Positions 35,096 to 42,885 of a stretch of DNA of 64,000 bases are shown piece after piece. This DNA comes from Methylibium sp035476815 (GTDB lineage Bacteria > Pseudomonadota > Gammaproteobacteria > Burkholderiales > Burkholderiaceae_C). Positions within the stretch are counted from its first letter, which is position 1. Every line of letters starts with the position of its first letter. The notes below the pieces were generated by a model. It made no database searches. It was not told the origin of the DNA and was given only the letters and a program-made list of their open reading frames with translations. The stretch spans positions 1 to 64,000 of the forward strand of contig DATILD010000069.1 of the NCBI GenBank assembly GCA_035476815.1, read 5' to 3'. The position numbers and the translations under genes are program-made.

Positions 35096-36157
35096 TCAGG
35101 ACAGGTCGGCAGCGAGGTCCAGCTTGCGCACGCCGCGCAGGCTGCCGGCGACCAGCTTGTCGGCGCCGGACTGGAGCAGCGCGGTCACGGGCAGCGCACG
35201 GCCGTTGGCGATCGGCTTGAAGCTCCGGCCGCCGTCGCGGCTGAGCAGCAGCTCGCCCGCCTGGCTGGCCAGCAGCAGCGCGCCGCTGGCCAGGGTGAGG
35301 CCCGCGCTCAAGGAAGCCCGCGTGCCGGTATCGACTTCCGACCAGCTCGCGGCACCATCGGAGGACAGGAAGGCGCGGCCGCGCAGGCCGTACAGCAGCA
35401 GCGCCCCCTGACGTCCGCAGACCAGACCGAAGTAGCTGCCCTTCGACGGCGAGGGCAGCGACTCGAAGCTCCGCCCCTGGTCCATGGACCGCAGCAGCAG
35501 GCCCTGCTCGCCGGCGACGTACAGCGCGTCGCCGACGGCACGGATCACGTACAGGTGCAGGCCCTTCGGGTTGGGCAGGCGGCCCATGACCGACTGCCAG
35601 CTCTTGCCGCCGTCCTCGGTGCGGAAGGCCAGGCTGTACGCACCCACCACCCAGCCCACGCGCTCGTTCTCGAAGTGGAGGTCGAGCAGCGGCTTGTCGG
35701 GGCCGTCGTCCACGAGCGACTTCGCCGTCCCGCGCGCCACCCCGGCCGCCTGCTCGGCCTCCAAGGCCAGCGCGGCGGCGCGCACGCCGTCCAACTGTCG
35801 CACCCACCTGGCGCCGCCATCCTGGGTGTGCAGCACGACCCCGAGGTGGCCGATCGCCCAACCGCGCCGTGCGTCGACGAACTGCACGCCGGTCAAGGTG
35901 ACGCTGACGGGCACCTCGGCCTGGCGCCAGGTGGTCCCCTCGTCATCGGAGAGCAGCACGATGCCGCGTTCGCCGACCGCGACCAGCCGCTGGCCGGCAC
36001 GCGCGAGCGCCAGGATGGCCGCGCCCGACGCCTTGGGCGTGGCCAGCGCCGGCATCGCGAGCACGTCGAACGATGCCGGCGCCGATTGAGCGCAGACCCA
36101 TCTCGAAACCCCCGCCAAGGCAAGGGCCGCAGTCAGTTGCAGGAAGGAACGGCGCAT
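35096..36157 (-). CDS. YCF48-related secreted beta-propeller protein
   Basis: 353 residues. A signal peptide (MRRSFLQLTAALALAG, cleavage near CAQSA) is followed by repeating blades with the pattern ..SxDGGxSW..: LSDDEGTTWRQAE, HTQDGGARWVRQL, TEDGGKSWQSV, SSDGAASWSEV and LSRDGGRSFKPI. This fits the YCF48/BNR-type propeller that helps assemble photosystem II in cyanobacteria; non-photosynthetic versions have no known role. It lies 24 bp upstream of the MMPL permease and is likely its periplasmic partner. Confidence 0.85.
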   Translation of the reverse strand: MRRSFLQLTAALALAGVSRWVCAQSAPASFDVLAMPALATPKASGAAILALARAGQRLVAVGERGIVLLSDDEGTTWRQAEVPVSVTLTGVQFVDARRGWAIGHLGVVLHTQDGGARWVRQLDGVRAAALALEAEQAAGVARGTAKSLVDDGPDKPLLDLHFENERVGWVVGAYSLAFRTEDGGKSWQSVMGRLPNPKGLHLYVIRAVGDALYVAGEQGLLLRSMDQGRSFESLPSPSKGSYFGLVCGRQGALLLYGLRGRAFLSSDGAASWSEVDTGTRASLSAGLTLASGALLLASQAGELLLSRDGGRSFKPIANGRALPVTALLQSGADKLVAGSLRGVRKLDLAADLS

Positions 36158-36250
36158 GGAGGGAGACCAAAAAAGCTGCCTGCCGAAGCGGCAGGCGGAA
36201 GGGAGGTATTCCCCCCGAGGAGCGGACGATGACGGGTGTTCGTCGGTGAC

Positions 36251-37615
36251 TTAGCGGGCGCCTTCGTTGGCCAGCGATTCGGGCAGGAAGAATCCTTCCG
36301 GACGACGCGGTGTCAACTGGTACTGCACCGGCAGGCCCATCGTGGACACGCTGATGTAGTACTCGCCCGTCTGCACGTTGTAGCCGCCCCAGTTCAGGAT
36401 GTTGCCCACCACGGCCGGCACGTCAGGGGCCAGCAGGGGCAGCACGAAGTAGCCGCGCCACAGTTGCCCCTTGGCATCCCAGCCATCGGACAGCAGGATG
36501 TTCCAGCTGTCTTCATCCACGTAGTAGACGCGCTTGGGAACGACATGGCGCTTGCCTTCGCGCAGCGCGGCCTCGACGACCCAGACGCGGTGCAGCTCCC
36601 AGCGCACCAGGTTCGGATTCATGAATCCCGGCGTGAGCAGGTCTTCGGCCGAGGCCAGCGCCGCCTTGTTGGCGTTGTACGGGACCAGCATCTCCTTCTT
36701 GGTGATCAGCTTCAGGTCGTGACGATCGAGCGGACCGTAGACGCCGAAGGCTTCGTCGAAGAAGCCGATGCCGGACGTGATGAAGTTGGGCGTGTCATAG
36801 GACACCGACGGCGAGCGCCGCACCCGGCGTTGACCGACCAGGTACTGCCACACCGACCGCTTGCTCTGGTCGACGTTCTGGTAGTCCAGCAGCCCCTCGC
36901 CGCTCTTGGACGCGGGCTCGACCGTGATCAGCTTGTTGAGGATGTAGTTGCCGTCGAACTTGTCGAGGCTGGTCTCTTCCTTGTAGTAGTAGGGGTTGGT
37001 GAAGTACTCCTCGGACTTCGTCGCCAGGACGCGCTTGCCCTGCGACGTGACGATCCAGGTGATGAACGGGGTGTAGGCCGTGTCGCCGGACCACGACAGG
37101 CGGTGGTTCCACAGCACCTCGTAGCCATCCTTGGGGATGGGGAACGGGATGCCCCCGAACGCGCCCTCGATGCCGTGTCCGCCCAGGCTGGTCTTGGCGC
37201 GCGTCGCGTTCTTGAACGTGTTGTCGTAGACCCACTGCGGCGCCGCGGCGCTGCGGTGGGTCGGATAGACATCGAGCCGGTAGTCCGGGTACTTCTTCAG
37301 CATCGCCCTGGTGGTCTCGCTGAGCTTGTCCGCGTACTGGTCCATGTTCTTGGCGGTCACCGAGTACAGCGGCTTCTCGCCGGCGAAGAAGTCCGGGCGC
37401 AGCTGGCCGGACTTGTAGCCCGCCGGCACCTTGGTGTAGCCGCCGTCCCAGGCCGGGATCGTGCCGTCCTTGTTGCCCGCCTTCTCGCCGCCCAGGGGCA
37501 TCAGCGTGGACTTGAGCTTGGCGGCCTCGTCGTCGGTGACCGCCGCAGCGGCCCCCTGCGCCAGCAGCAGCAGGGTGGACGCAGCGAGGGGCATCAGTAC
37601 CATGTTCAACTTCAT
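36251..37615 (-). CDS. DUF1329-family exported protein
   Basis: 454 residues. A signal peptide (MKLNMVLMPLAASTLLLLAQ, cleavage near AAAAV) precedes DUF1329 features: LTPLGGEKAGNKDGTIPAWDGG-like opening (MPLGGEKAGNKDGTIP), DVYPTHRSAAAPQWVYDN, GIEGAFGGIPFPIPKDGYEVLWNH (in separate blocks) and the WELHRVWVVEA segment. The family is periplasmic or outer-membrane associated and of unknown function, and is usually encoded with DUF1302. It is 24 bp downstream of the DUF1302 gene and 93 bp upstream of the YCF48-like gene, so the four envelope genes form one operon. Confidence 0.88.
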   Translation of the reverse strand: MKLNMVLMPLAASTLLLLAQGAAAAVTDDEAAKLKSTLMPLGGEKAGNKDGTIPAWDGGYTKVPAGYKSGQLRPDFFAGEKPLYSVTAKNMDQYADKLSETTRAMLKKYPDYRLDVYPTHRSAAAPQWVYDNTFKNATRAKTSLGGHGIEGAFGGIPFPIPKDGYEVLWNHRLSWSGDTAYTPFITWIVTSQGKRVLATKSEEYFTNPYYYKEETSLDKFDGNYILNKLITVEPASKSGEGLLDYQNVDQSKRSVWQYLVGQRRVRRSPSVSYDTPNFITSGIGFFDEAFGVYGPLDRHDLKLITKKEMLVPYNANKAALASAEDLLTPGFMNPNLVRWELHRVWVVEAALREGKRHVVPKRVYYVDEDSWNILLSDGWDAKGQLWRGYFVLPLLAPDVPAVVGNILNWGGYNVQTGEYYISVSTMGLPVQYQLTPRRPEGFFLPESLANEGAR

Positions 37616-37639
37616 GATGGGGGTCTCCGGAGGTCTTAC

Positions 37640-39286
37640 TTAGAACGTGCGCTTCACGTTGAGCGAGATGAAGTCCCGGTCCTTGAGCGCTTGGCGATAC
37701 GACAGGAAGGCATGGTTGTCGTTCGGCGGCAGCAGGAACGAGTCGGCCTTGCCCAGGTAGTGCACGTAGTTGATGCCGAACTGCCAGACCGACTGGTACT
37801 CGCCCGTCAGGCCGATGCTGAAGTCGCCGCCATGCTTGACGCCGCCGTTGAAGGCGAAGATGGCGGAGGACCTGCCGCTCGGGTTGTAGCCCAGGCCGAT
37901 GGGCACCGACAGGTCGAGACCGGGCAGCACCTGGTAGTAGTTAGGCGCCAGCACGGTGCGGAACGCCACCGCGTCGCGGGTCGTATTCGGGTCCAGCGCG
38001 GCCGGGTTCATCGAGATGCTCGAGCGGCGGTTCCAGGCGAGCTCGGCCAGCCACACGCCGCCCTGCCACAACGGCGTCGTCTGCAGCAGGTAGACGGCGG
38101 ACACCTGCGCATGCACCGTCTTGCCGACCGCATAGGCCGGCCGGCCCCGGTTGTCGGCCGCCCCGGCGACGACCACCTGAGGATCGCTGACGAGCGGCAC
38201 GTTGTCGCGCACCGACACTTCGCCGGCGACGTTGAACAGGCCGATCGTCGTGCTCAGGCTGGCGCCGTAGGTCCGGATGCCCTCGGCATAGGCATGCACG
38301 AGGTTGGCGGGGGCGAAGGTGGTCGGGTCGAGCGTCAGATAGAGCTGCGGCGTCTTGTCGTGGTAGCGCGCCGCGTACAGCCCGAGCTCGGCATCCCAGT
38401 CCTTCATCCGGTAGCGCAGCTGGACGCCGCCCTGCCCGGAGTCCTTCGCCTTGATGTCGGCCGCGCGGGTGAACAGGAAGCCGCCGACCGCGCTCTCGGC
38501 CCCTTCGCCGGCGATGTCGCTGGTGCTCAGGTAGCTGCCGGCCGGCGGGAGGATGGTCTTCTCCCACTTGACCTGGTAGTACGCCCCCAGCGACAGGCGC
38601 GGCGTCAGCTGGATCTGGCCGGAGAGCTGCTCCACCGGGCGCAGCACCTCCTTGAACTGGCTGCTCGGCACCGACAGCAGCTTCACCAGGTCGATCGGCC
38701 CCTGGGCATTGGCGATGCCGTTGGCGCCGAAGAACAGGCTCTCGCCGAAGATCAGCGAGTGCCGCCCGAAGCGGACGGTGCCGGCCATGTCGCCGATCGA
38801 ACCCCTGGCGAAGACGAAGGCATCGAGCAGCTCGCCCTTGCGGCCCATGCGGTCGCGCGTCGCGTCGGTGAACTCGTCGTGGGGAACGCTGAACACGTTC
38901 GCCGTGCCGGGCGAATCGTTGTCGTTGGACTTGTTGTAGACCGTGTCGTACCAGGCCGCGCCGCTCACGCGCGCGCCGAAGTTCTTGTACGAGGCATCGA
39001 ACTCGGTGAGCCAGTCGATGCGGTTGGAGATCAGGCCCTTGTCGAAGTTCTGGTCCCCGTCATCGGTGCGACCGTCGGCCATGATCTTCTGCGAGCGGTC
39101 CTTGACCCGGAACCCGTTGCTGTACTTGAGGGTGTTGTCCCAGCGCAGCTTGATGTCCGGGTTGTCCGTCTCGATCGAGAAGGCCCGCGCCGGAGGGCTG
39201 GCCAGCGCGAGGGCCGCGGCCAGCAGGCTGGGGATCAGCGCAAGCCTGAGCACCGGCGCCATCTGGGCGCGTTTGCCGTTCTGCAT
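37640..39286 (-). CDS. DUF1302-family predicted outer-membrane protein
   Basis: 548 residues. A signal peptide (LALIPSLLAAALALA, cleavage near ARAFS) leads to the DUF1302 opening (DNPDIKLRWDNTLKYSNGFR). Many alternating amphipathic strands follow, with a C-terminal Phe (SLNVKRTF) typical of outer-membrane barrels. DUF1302 proteins probably form a channel or binding barrel for hydrophobic substrates. It is first in the operon DUF1302 - DUF1329 - YCF48-like - MMPL, with GntR-type operators 55 to 85 bp upstream, which ties this uptake or efflux system to the catabolic genes. Confidence 0.88.
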   Translation of the reverse strand: MQNGKRAQMAPVLRLALIPSLLAAALALASPPARAFSIETDNPDIKLRWDNTLKYSNGFRVKDRSQKIMADGRTDDGDQNFDKGLISNRIDWLTEFDASYKNFGARVSGAAWYDTVYNKSNDNDSPGTANVFSVPHDEFTDATRDRMGRKGELLDAFVFARGSIGDMAGTVRFGRHSLIFGESLFFGANGIANAQGPIDLVKLLSVPSSQFKEVLRPVEQLSGQIQLTPRLSLGAYYQVKWEKTILPPAGSYLSTSDIAGEGAESAVGGFLFTRAADIKAKDSGQGGVQLRYRMKDWDAELGLYAARYHDKTPQLYLTLDPTTFAPANLVHAYAEGIRTYGASLSTTIGLFNVAGEVSVRDNVPLVSDPQVVVAGAADNRGRPAYAVGKTVHAQVSAVYLLQTTPLWQGGVWLAELAWNRRSSISMNPAALDPNTTRDAVAFRTVLAPNYYQVLPGLDLSVPIGLGYNPSGRSSAIFAFNGGVKHGGDFSIGLTGEYQSVWQFGINYVHYLGKADSFLLPPNDNHAFLSYRQALKDRDFISLNVKRTF

Positions 39287-39340
39287 GTTGTCTCCTAGAT
39301 GTATGAGGCTGGTCGTGGCGCTTTGACCAGCTTGCCGTGT

Positions 39341-39371
39341 TTATGCACAATAATATAAACGATGCACAAAC
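39341..39371. promoter_or_regulatory. Two GntR-type operators upstream of the envelope operon
   Basis: TTATGCACAA (39341-39350) and GATGCACAAA (39361-39370) are tandem copies, centre to centre about 20 bp (two helical turns), of the motif found upstream of the GntR gene and the FAH operon. Between them is the AT-rich TAATATAAAC, a plausible part of the promoter for the minus-strand DUF1302 operon. The first copy is a near-perfect palindrome (TT-A-TGCA-C-AA). Confidence 0.6.
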
Positions 39372-39478
39372 TAAAAGATCACCGAAAACCCCCGGGCTTT
39401 CCCGGCCCCCGGGGCCACCGGCGCACCGAGATCAGTCGTCAGGCCGGGGCAGCGCGACCGCGGCGGCGTGGCGGGCCG

Positions 39479-40042
39479 TCACGGCAGCCTCGCGTCGATC
39501 CGGGCCTGCACGCCGGCGCGGAAGCGCTCGATCGGCATGAACTTGGGGTCGTCGCGGCACATCGCCTCGGTGGCGACGAGGATCGCCTCGGTGGGAGCCT
39601 CGGGGTCGAACAGGTCGCCGTGCGGCTGCGCGATGTACCAAGGGCTGTCGACGTACAGCTCGATGGTGTTGCCCTCGGGGTCGAAGAAATAGACCGACCA
39701 CGACACGCCGTGGTTCAGCGGCTTCAGACCGCGCACGTTGGCGGCCTTCACGCGCCGGTACATCACCCGCAACTCGTCCAGCGAGTTCAGATGAAACGAG
39801 ATCTGGTTGATCGTGCTGCTCTTCGACTCGGGATCGCGCCCGCTGGCCAGTGCGACCTGGTGATGCGTGTGCGGGTCGACGCTCATGAACACGAGGTCGG
39901 CCTTGAAGTTCTTGCCCCGCCCGCGGTCGGTGACGACCAGGCCGATGACCTCCGTGTAGAAGCGCTCCATCGCGTGGATGTCGAAGACGTTGATGCCCAT
40001 GTGGGTGAGCTGCGGACTGACTCGGGGAGGACTGGCGTTCAT
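39479..40042 (-). CDS. VOC-fold, extradiol-dioxygenase-like protein, copy 2
   Basis: 187 residues, paralogue of the gene at 28372. Probable metal ligands: His in LTHMGINVFD, His in THHQVALASG and Glu in NTIELYVDSPWY. Shared motifs include the DRGRG/DRGEG loop, WYIAQPHGDLFD (WYVAQPHGDPLD in copy 1) and the C-terminal DPKFMPIERFR (DPSFMPVEQWR). The ATG at 40042 gives the same N-terminus as copy 1. It is divergent from the FAH copy-2 operon; the 259-bp gap between them has two LacI-type operators. Aromatic ring cleavage is inferred from the ligand triad and neighbours. Confidence 0.78.
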   Translation of the reverse strand: MNASPPRVSPQLTHMGINVFDIHAMERFYTEVIGLVVTDRGRGKNFKADLVFMSVDPHTHHQVALASGRDPESKSSTINQISFHLNSLDELRVMYRRVKAANVRGLKPLNHGVSWSVYFFDPEGNTIELYVDSPWYIAQPHGDLFDPEAPTEAILVATEAMCRDDPKFMPIERFRAGVQARIDARLP

Positions 40043-40101
40043 GGATGGGCGCTCCGGTGGCCGCCACGCGGACGCAGCCGATGCGTCTGGTGCGGAATCT
40101 G

Positions 40102-40115
40102 TGCGAACGATAGCA
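40102..40115. promoter_or_regulatory. LacI-type operator upstream of VOC copy 2 (one mismatch)
   Basis: TGCGAACGATAGCA differs at one base from the 14-bp palindrome TGCTAACGATAGCA present three times elsewhere. It is 60 bp before the VOC copy-2 start. Its centre is 110 bp from that of the perfect site at 40212, about ten and a half helical turns. The site between two divergent promoters could act by itself or by looping with the other. Confidence 0.65.
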
Positions 40116-40211
40116 CTCAGATGCACGCACCTCAAGCCATCGACATCGGGGTTTCCACTCAGAGTTGCCGCACGACCTCGCTTGACGTCGCCCTCGATGC
40201 CCCATAATATC

Positions 40212-40225
40212 TGCTAACGATAGCA
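40212..40225. promoter_or_regulatory. LacI-type operator upstream of the FAH copy-2 operon
   Basis: TGCTAACGATAGCA, inverted repeat TGCTA-ACGA-TAGCA, preceded by the AT-rich CATAATATC, which could be a -10 element. It lies 77 bp before the FAH copy-2 start. The same 14 bp occurs at 48378 and 48528 beside the LacI gene, supporting control by that regulator. Confidence 0.75.
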
Positions 40226-40301
40226 TTCATGGCGCGCCTGCGCCGCCCATACGCCGCAGGCGCCAGGCCGCGCAAGCGGCCCGCAACAGGAGTCGACCCG
40301 C

Positions 40302-41261
40302 ATGTTTTCTTTGGCCACCTTGAGAGTCCATGGCGCCCCCGCCGCGACGCTGCGCGTCGACGGTCGGTACTGGGCGCTCGCCGATGTGGCACCGCAACTG
40401 CTGCAGCCTCAACCACAGCGCGGGCTGATGAACGTCTTCGAGGATTGGGCCTACGCCGAGGGCGTGCTGGTCGAGGTGGCGCAGGGGCTGCGGACCGGCC
40501 GGATCACGGCGGCGCCGCTGCCCGCACCCGCCACGCCCGAAGACATCCTCACGCCGCTGCAGTACCCCAACAAGCTGGTGCTGGTCGGGGCCAACTACTA
40601 CGACCACATGCACGGCGACGCCGGACGCACCAGCTTCAGCAAGGAGACCAACATCGCGGTCTTCTTCCTGAAGCCGCCGACCACGGCGCTGGTGGGTTGC
40701 GGCAAGTCGGTGCACTACCCGGCGCAGTCCAAGCGCTTCGACTACGAGGTCGAACTCGCCGCGGTGATCGGCAAGCGTGCCAAGCGGCTGACCCTGGCCA
40801 ACGCCCTCGAGCACGTGGCCGGCTACACCACGGCGATCGACCTCTCGGCGCGCGACTGGCAGCGCCATCCCGAGCACCTGGTCAAGTTCGACCTGTTCGG
40901 CGGCAAGGCCTTCGACGACAGCTGCCCGCTGGGTCCGGACATCGTGCCCCGGCGCTTCGTCGATGGCGACAACGTGGCGCTGAAGCTGTGGGTCAACGGC
41001 GATCTGCGCCAGGACGCCAACAGCAAGCACATGATCTGGTCGCTGGCCGAGCAGCTGGTGGGCATCACCGAGCACATGACGCTGGAGCCGGGCGACGTGG
41101 TCAGCACCGGGACGCCGGCGGGCGTGGGCCTGCGAACCAAGAACTGGTTGAAGGTGGGCGACAAGGTCGATGCGGAAGTCGGCCCGATGGGCCGGCTGTC
41201 CATCGAGATCATCGCGGCGGACGGCGAGTTCACCGGCAAGTACCCCCCCGTTGCGTCCTGA
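40302..41261 (+). CDS. Fumarylacetoacetate hydrolase family protein, copy 2
   Basis: 319 residues. A variable N-terminal part is followed by the FAH fold: KLVLVGANYYDHMHGD, then FDYEVELAAVIG (metal-binding Glu pair), TAIDLSARDWQ (Asp), and the PGDVVSTGTPAGVGL loop. It would cleave or rearrange a ring-fission product of the acylpyruvate or 2-hydroxymuconate type. It heads an operon with an NTF2-like protein (27 bp on) and the second zinc-type dehydrogenase. A LacI-type operator lies 77 bp upstream. Confidence 0.87.
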   Translation: MFSLATLRVHGAPAATLRVDGRYWALADVAPQLLQPQPQRGLMNVFEDWAYAEGVLVEVAQGLRTGRITAAPLPAPATPEDILTPLQYPNKLVLVGANYYDHMHGDAGRTSFSKETNIAVFFLKPPTTALVGCGKSVHYPAQSKRFDYEVELAAVIGKRAKRLTLANALEHVAGYTTAIDLSARDWQRHPEHLVKFDLFGGKAFDDSCPLGPDIVPRRFVDGDNVALKLWVNGDLRQDANSKHMIWSLAEQLVGITEHMTLEPGDVVSTGTPAGVGLRTKNWLKVGDKVDAEVGPMGRLSIEIIAADGEFTGKYPPVAS

Positions 41262-41288
41262 ACACTTGTGCATCTGGAGTAGAGAACG

Positions 41289-41663
41289 ATGAGTCAAACC
41301 CAAGAGATCATGGCGCTCGAGCAGCGTCGCCGCGAAGCCATGGTCAAGGCCGACGTGGACACGCTGGGCCAGTTGTTTGCCGATGACCTGATGTGGATCC
41401 ACGCCACCGCGCGCGCCGACACCAAGCAGGGCCTGCTGGCGACCATCGAGAGCGGCAAGACCAAGTACCTGTCGATCGACTGCTCGGAAGAGACGGTGCG
41501 GTTCTACGGCCCGGTGGCCGCGGTCAGCGGCATCGCCGACATCACGGCAGAGATTGCCGGCGAACATCGCGTGCTGCAGAACCGCTTCACGATCCTGTGG
41601 CAGCAGCAGCCGGCGGGCTGGAAGGTCGTCAACTGGCAGTCGACGACCGTGCGCAAGCCCTGA
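41289..41663 (+). CDS. NTF2-like (SnoaL/DUF4440-type) protein
   Basis: 124 residues forming a single cone-shaped NTF2-like fold. The pattern is typical: an N-terminal helix (LEQRRREAMVKADVDTLGQLF), then ADDLMWIHATA, and late strands NRFTILWQQQPAGWKVVNWQS in two adjoining segments. AGTAGAGAACG lies just before the ATG. Members act as small isomerases, dehydratases or accessory factors; the pocket residues here do not decide which. It lies between FAH copy 2 and dehydrogenase copy 2, and there is no counterpart in the GntR-controlled half. Confidence 0.72.
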   Translation: MSQTQEIMALEQRRREAMVKADVDTLGQLFADDLMWIHATARADTKQGLLATIESGKTKYLSIDCSEETVRFYGPVAAVSGIADITAEIAGEHRVLQNRFTILWQQQPAGWKVVNWQSTTVRKP

Positions 41664-41727
41664 TCACGCCGCTTTCGACAGCGCCCAAGGCCGCCGGCGA
41701 GCGGCCCCATGACCACCGGAGACAACG

Positions 41728-42837
41728 ATGACCCAGATGATGCGAGCGGCGCGCATGCACGCCGTCGGCCAGCCGCTGCAGATCGACCAGGTGCCCGTGC
41801 CCAGCCCGCGCCCCACCGACGTGTTGGTGGAGGTCAAGGCCTGCGGCATCGTGCCCAACCTGGGCAACGTGCTGCATCACCTGCAGGAGTGGTTCCCCCA
41901 CCTGGTGCTGCCGCGCCTGCCGGCCATCTTCGGGCTCGACGCCACGGGCGTCATCGCCGAGGTCGGCGCGCAGGTCTACGCGTTCAATCCCGGCGACCGG
42001 GTCTACGTCAACCCGGCCCGCTACTGCGGCGGCTGCCGACCCTGCCGCGCCGGCGACACCACGCGGTGCCTGTCGTATTCCTTCAACGGCTACTTCGGTT
42101 TCGGCGAGCACTCGCAGCGCATGTTCGACGACTACCCCTATGGGGGTTTGTGCGAGTTCATGACCGCACCGCAGTACAGCCTGGTCAAGATCCCCGACAA
42201 GCTGCCGCACGAGACGGCGGCTCGCTTCGGTTACCTCGGCACCGCCTACCGCGCACTTGTCAGCGCCGAGGTCGGGCCGAGCACGACCGTGTTGATCAAC
42301 GGCATCAGCGGCACGCTGGGCATTGGAGCCGCACTGTTCGGTTTGGCGATCGGCGCGCGCCGCATTCTGGGCACGGGACGCAACAAGGCGCTACTCGCCA
42401 AGGTGAAGGCGTTGGCACCGCACCGCATCGAGGTGTTCTCCACCGATGACGGCTCGATCGCCGACTGGGCCAGGGGACTGACGAACGGCGAAGGCTGCGA
42501 GGTGGTGATCGATGCGCTGGGTCCCGGGACGCCGCAGGCGCCGATGCTCGATGCGATCGAGGCGCTGCGGCGCGGCGGGCACTTCGTCAACATCGGCGCG
42601 GTCGCCGGCGACGTGCCGATCAATCTGCACAAGATCATGGACCACGACAAGCGGCTCAGCGGCTCGGTCTGGCTCACCACCGGCCAGGGGCAGGAGATGG
42701 CCGACATGGTCGAGTCGGGACAGGTCGACCTGTCCGTGTTCGAGCACTGCGTCTACCAGCTCGAGGAGGTCAACACGGCGCTGGGACTGATCGCCAACCG
42801 CAACGGCGGCTTCAGCAACTACGTGATCTGTCCCTGA
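41728..42837 (+). CDS. Zinc-type medium-chain dehydrogenase/reductase, copy 2, with altered catalytic zinc site
   Basis: 369 residues, the same length as copy 1 (24303) and alike throughout: MRAARMHAVG, ACGIVPNLGNVL, GDRVYVNPARYCGGC, GYFGFGEHSQRM, ARFGYLGTAYRAL, LINGISGTLGIGAALFGLA. C39 and the four structural cysteines (C100, C103, C106, C114) are present. The GHE motif is again GLD (G69-D71), so loss of the catalytic zinc His is a shared trait of the pair and not a mutation in one copy. It ends the LacI-controlled FAH - NTF2-like - dehydrogenase operon, 49 bp from the convergent phosphotransferase gene. Confidence 0.82.
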   Translation: MTQMMRAARMHAVGQPLQIDQVPVPSPRPTDVLVEVKACGIVPNLGNVLHHLQEWFPHLVLPRLPAIFGLDATGVIAEVGAQVYAFNPGDRVYVNPARYCGGCRPCRAGDTTRCLSYSFNGYFGFGEHSQRMFDDYPYGGLCEFMTAPQYSLVKIPDKLPHETAARFGYLGTAYRALVSAEVGPSTTVLINGISGTLGIGAALFGLAIGARRILGTGRNKALLAKVKALAPHRIEVFSTDDGSIADWARGLTNGEGCEVVIDALGPGTPQAPMLDAIEALRRGGHFVNIGAVAGDVPINLHKIMDHDKRLSGSVWLTTGQGQEMADMVESGQVDLSVFEHCVYQLEEVNTALGLIANRNGGFSNYVICP

Positions 42838-42885
42838 CCGCGACGGGCGGCGGCATCGCCGCCGCCTGCGTCATCGATCGCGCGG

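Noticed and set aside
32607..35861. Long minus-strand frame overlapping the MMPL and YCF48-like genes
   Set aside because: It is a shifted reading of the same strand as real genes and its product is Arg/Gly-rich without motifs.
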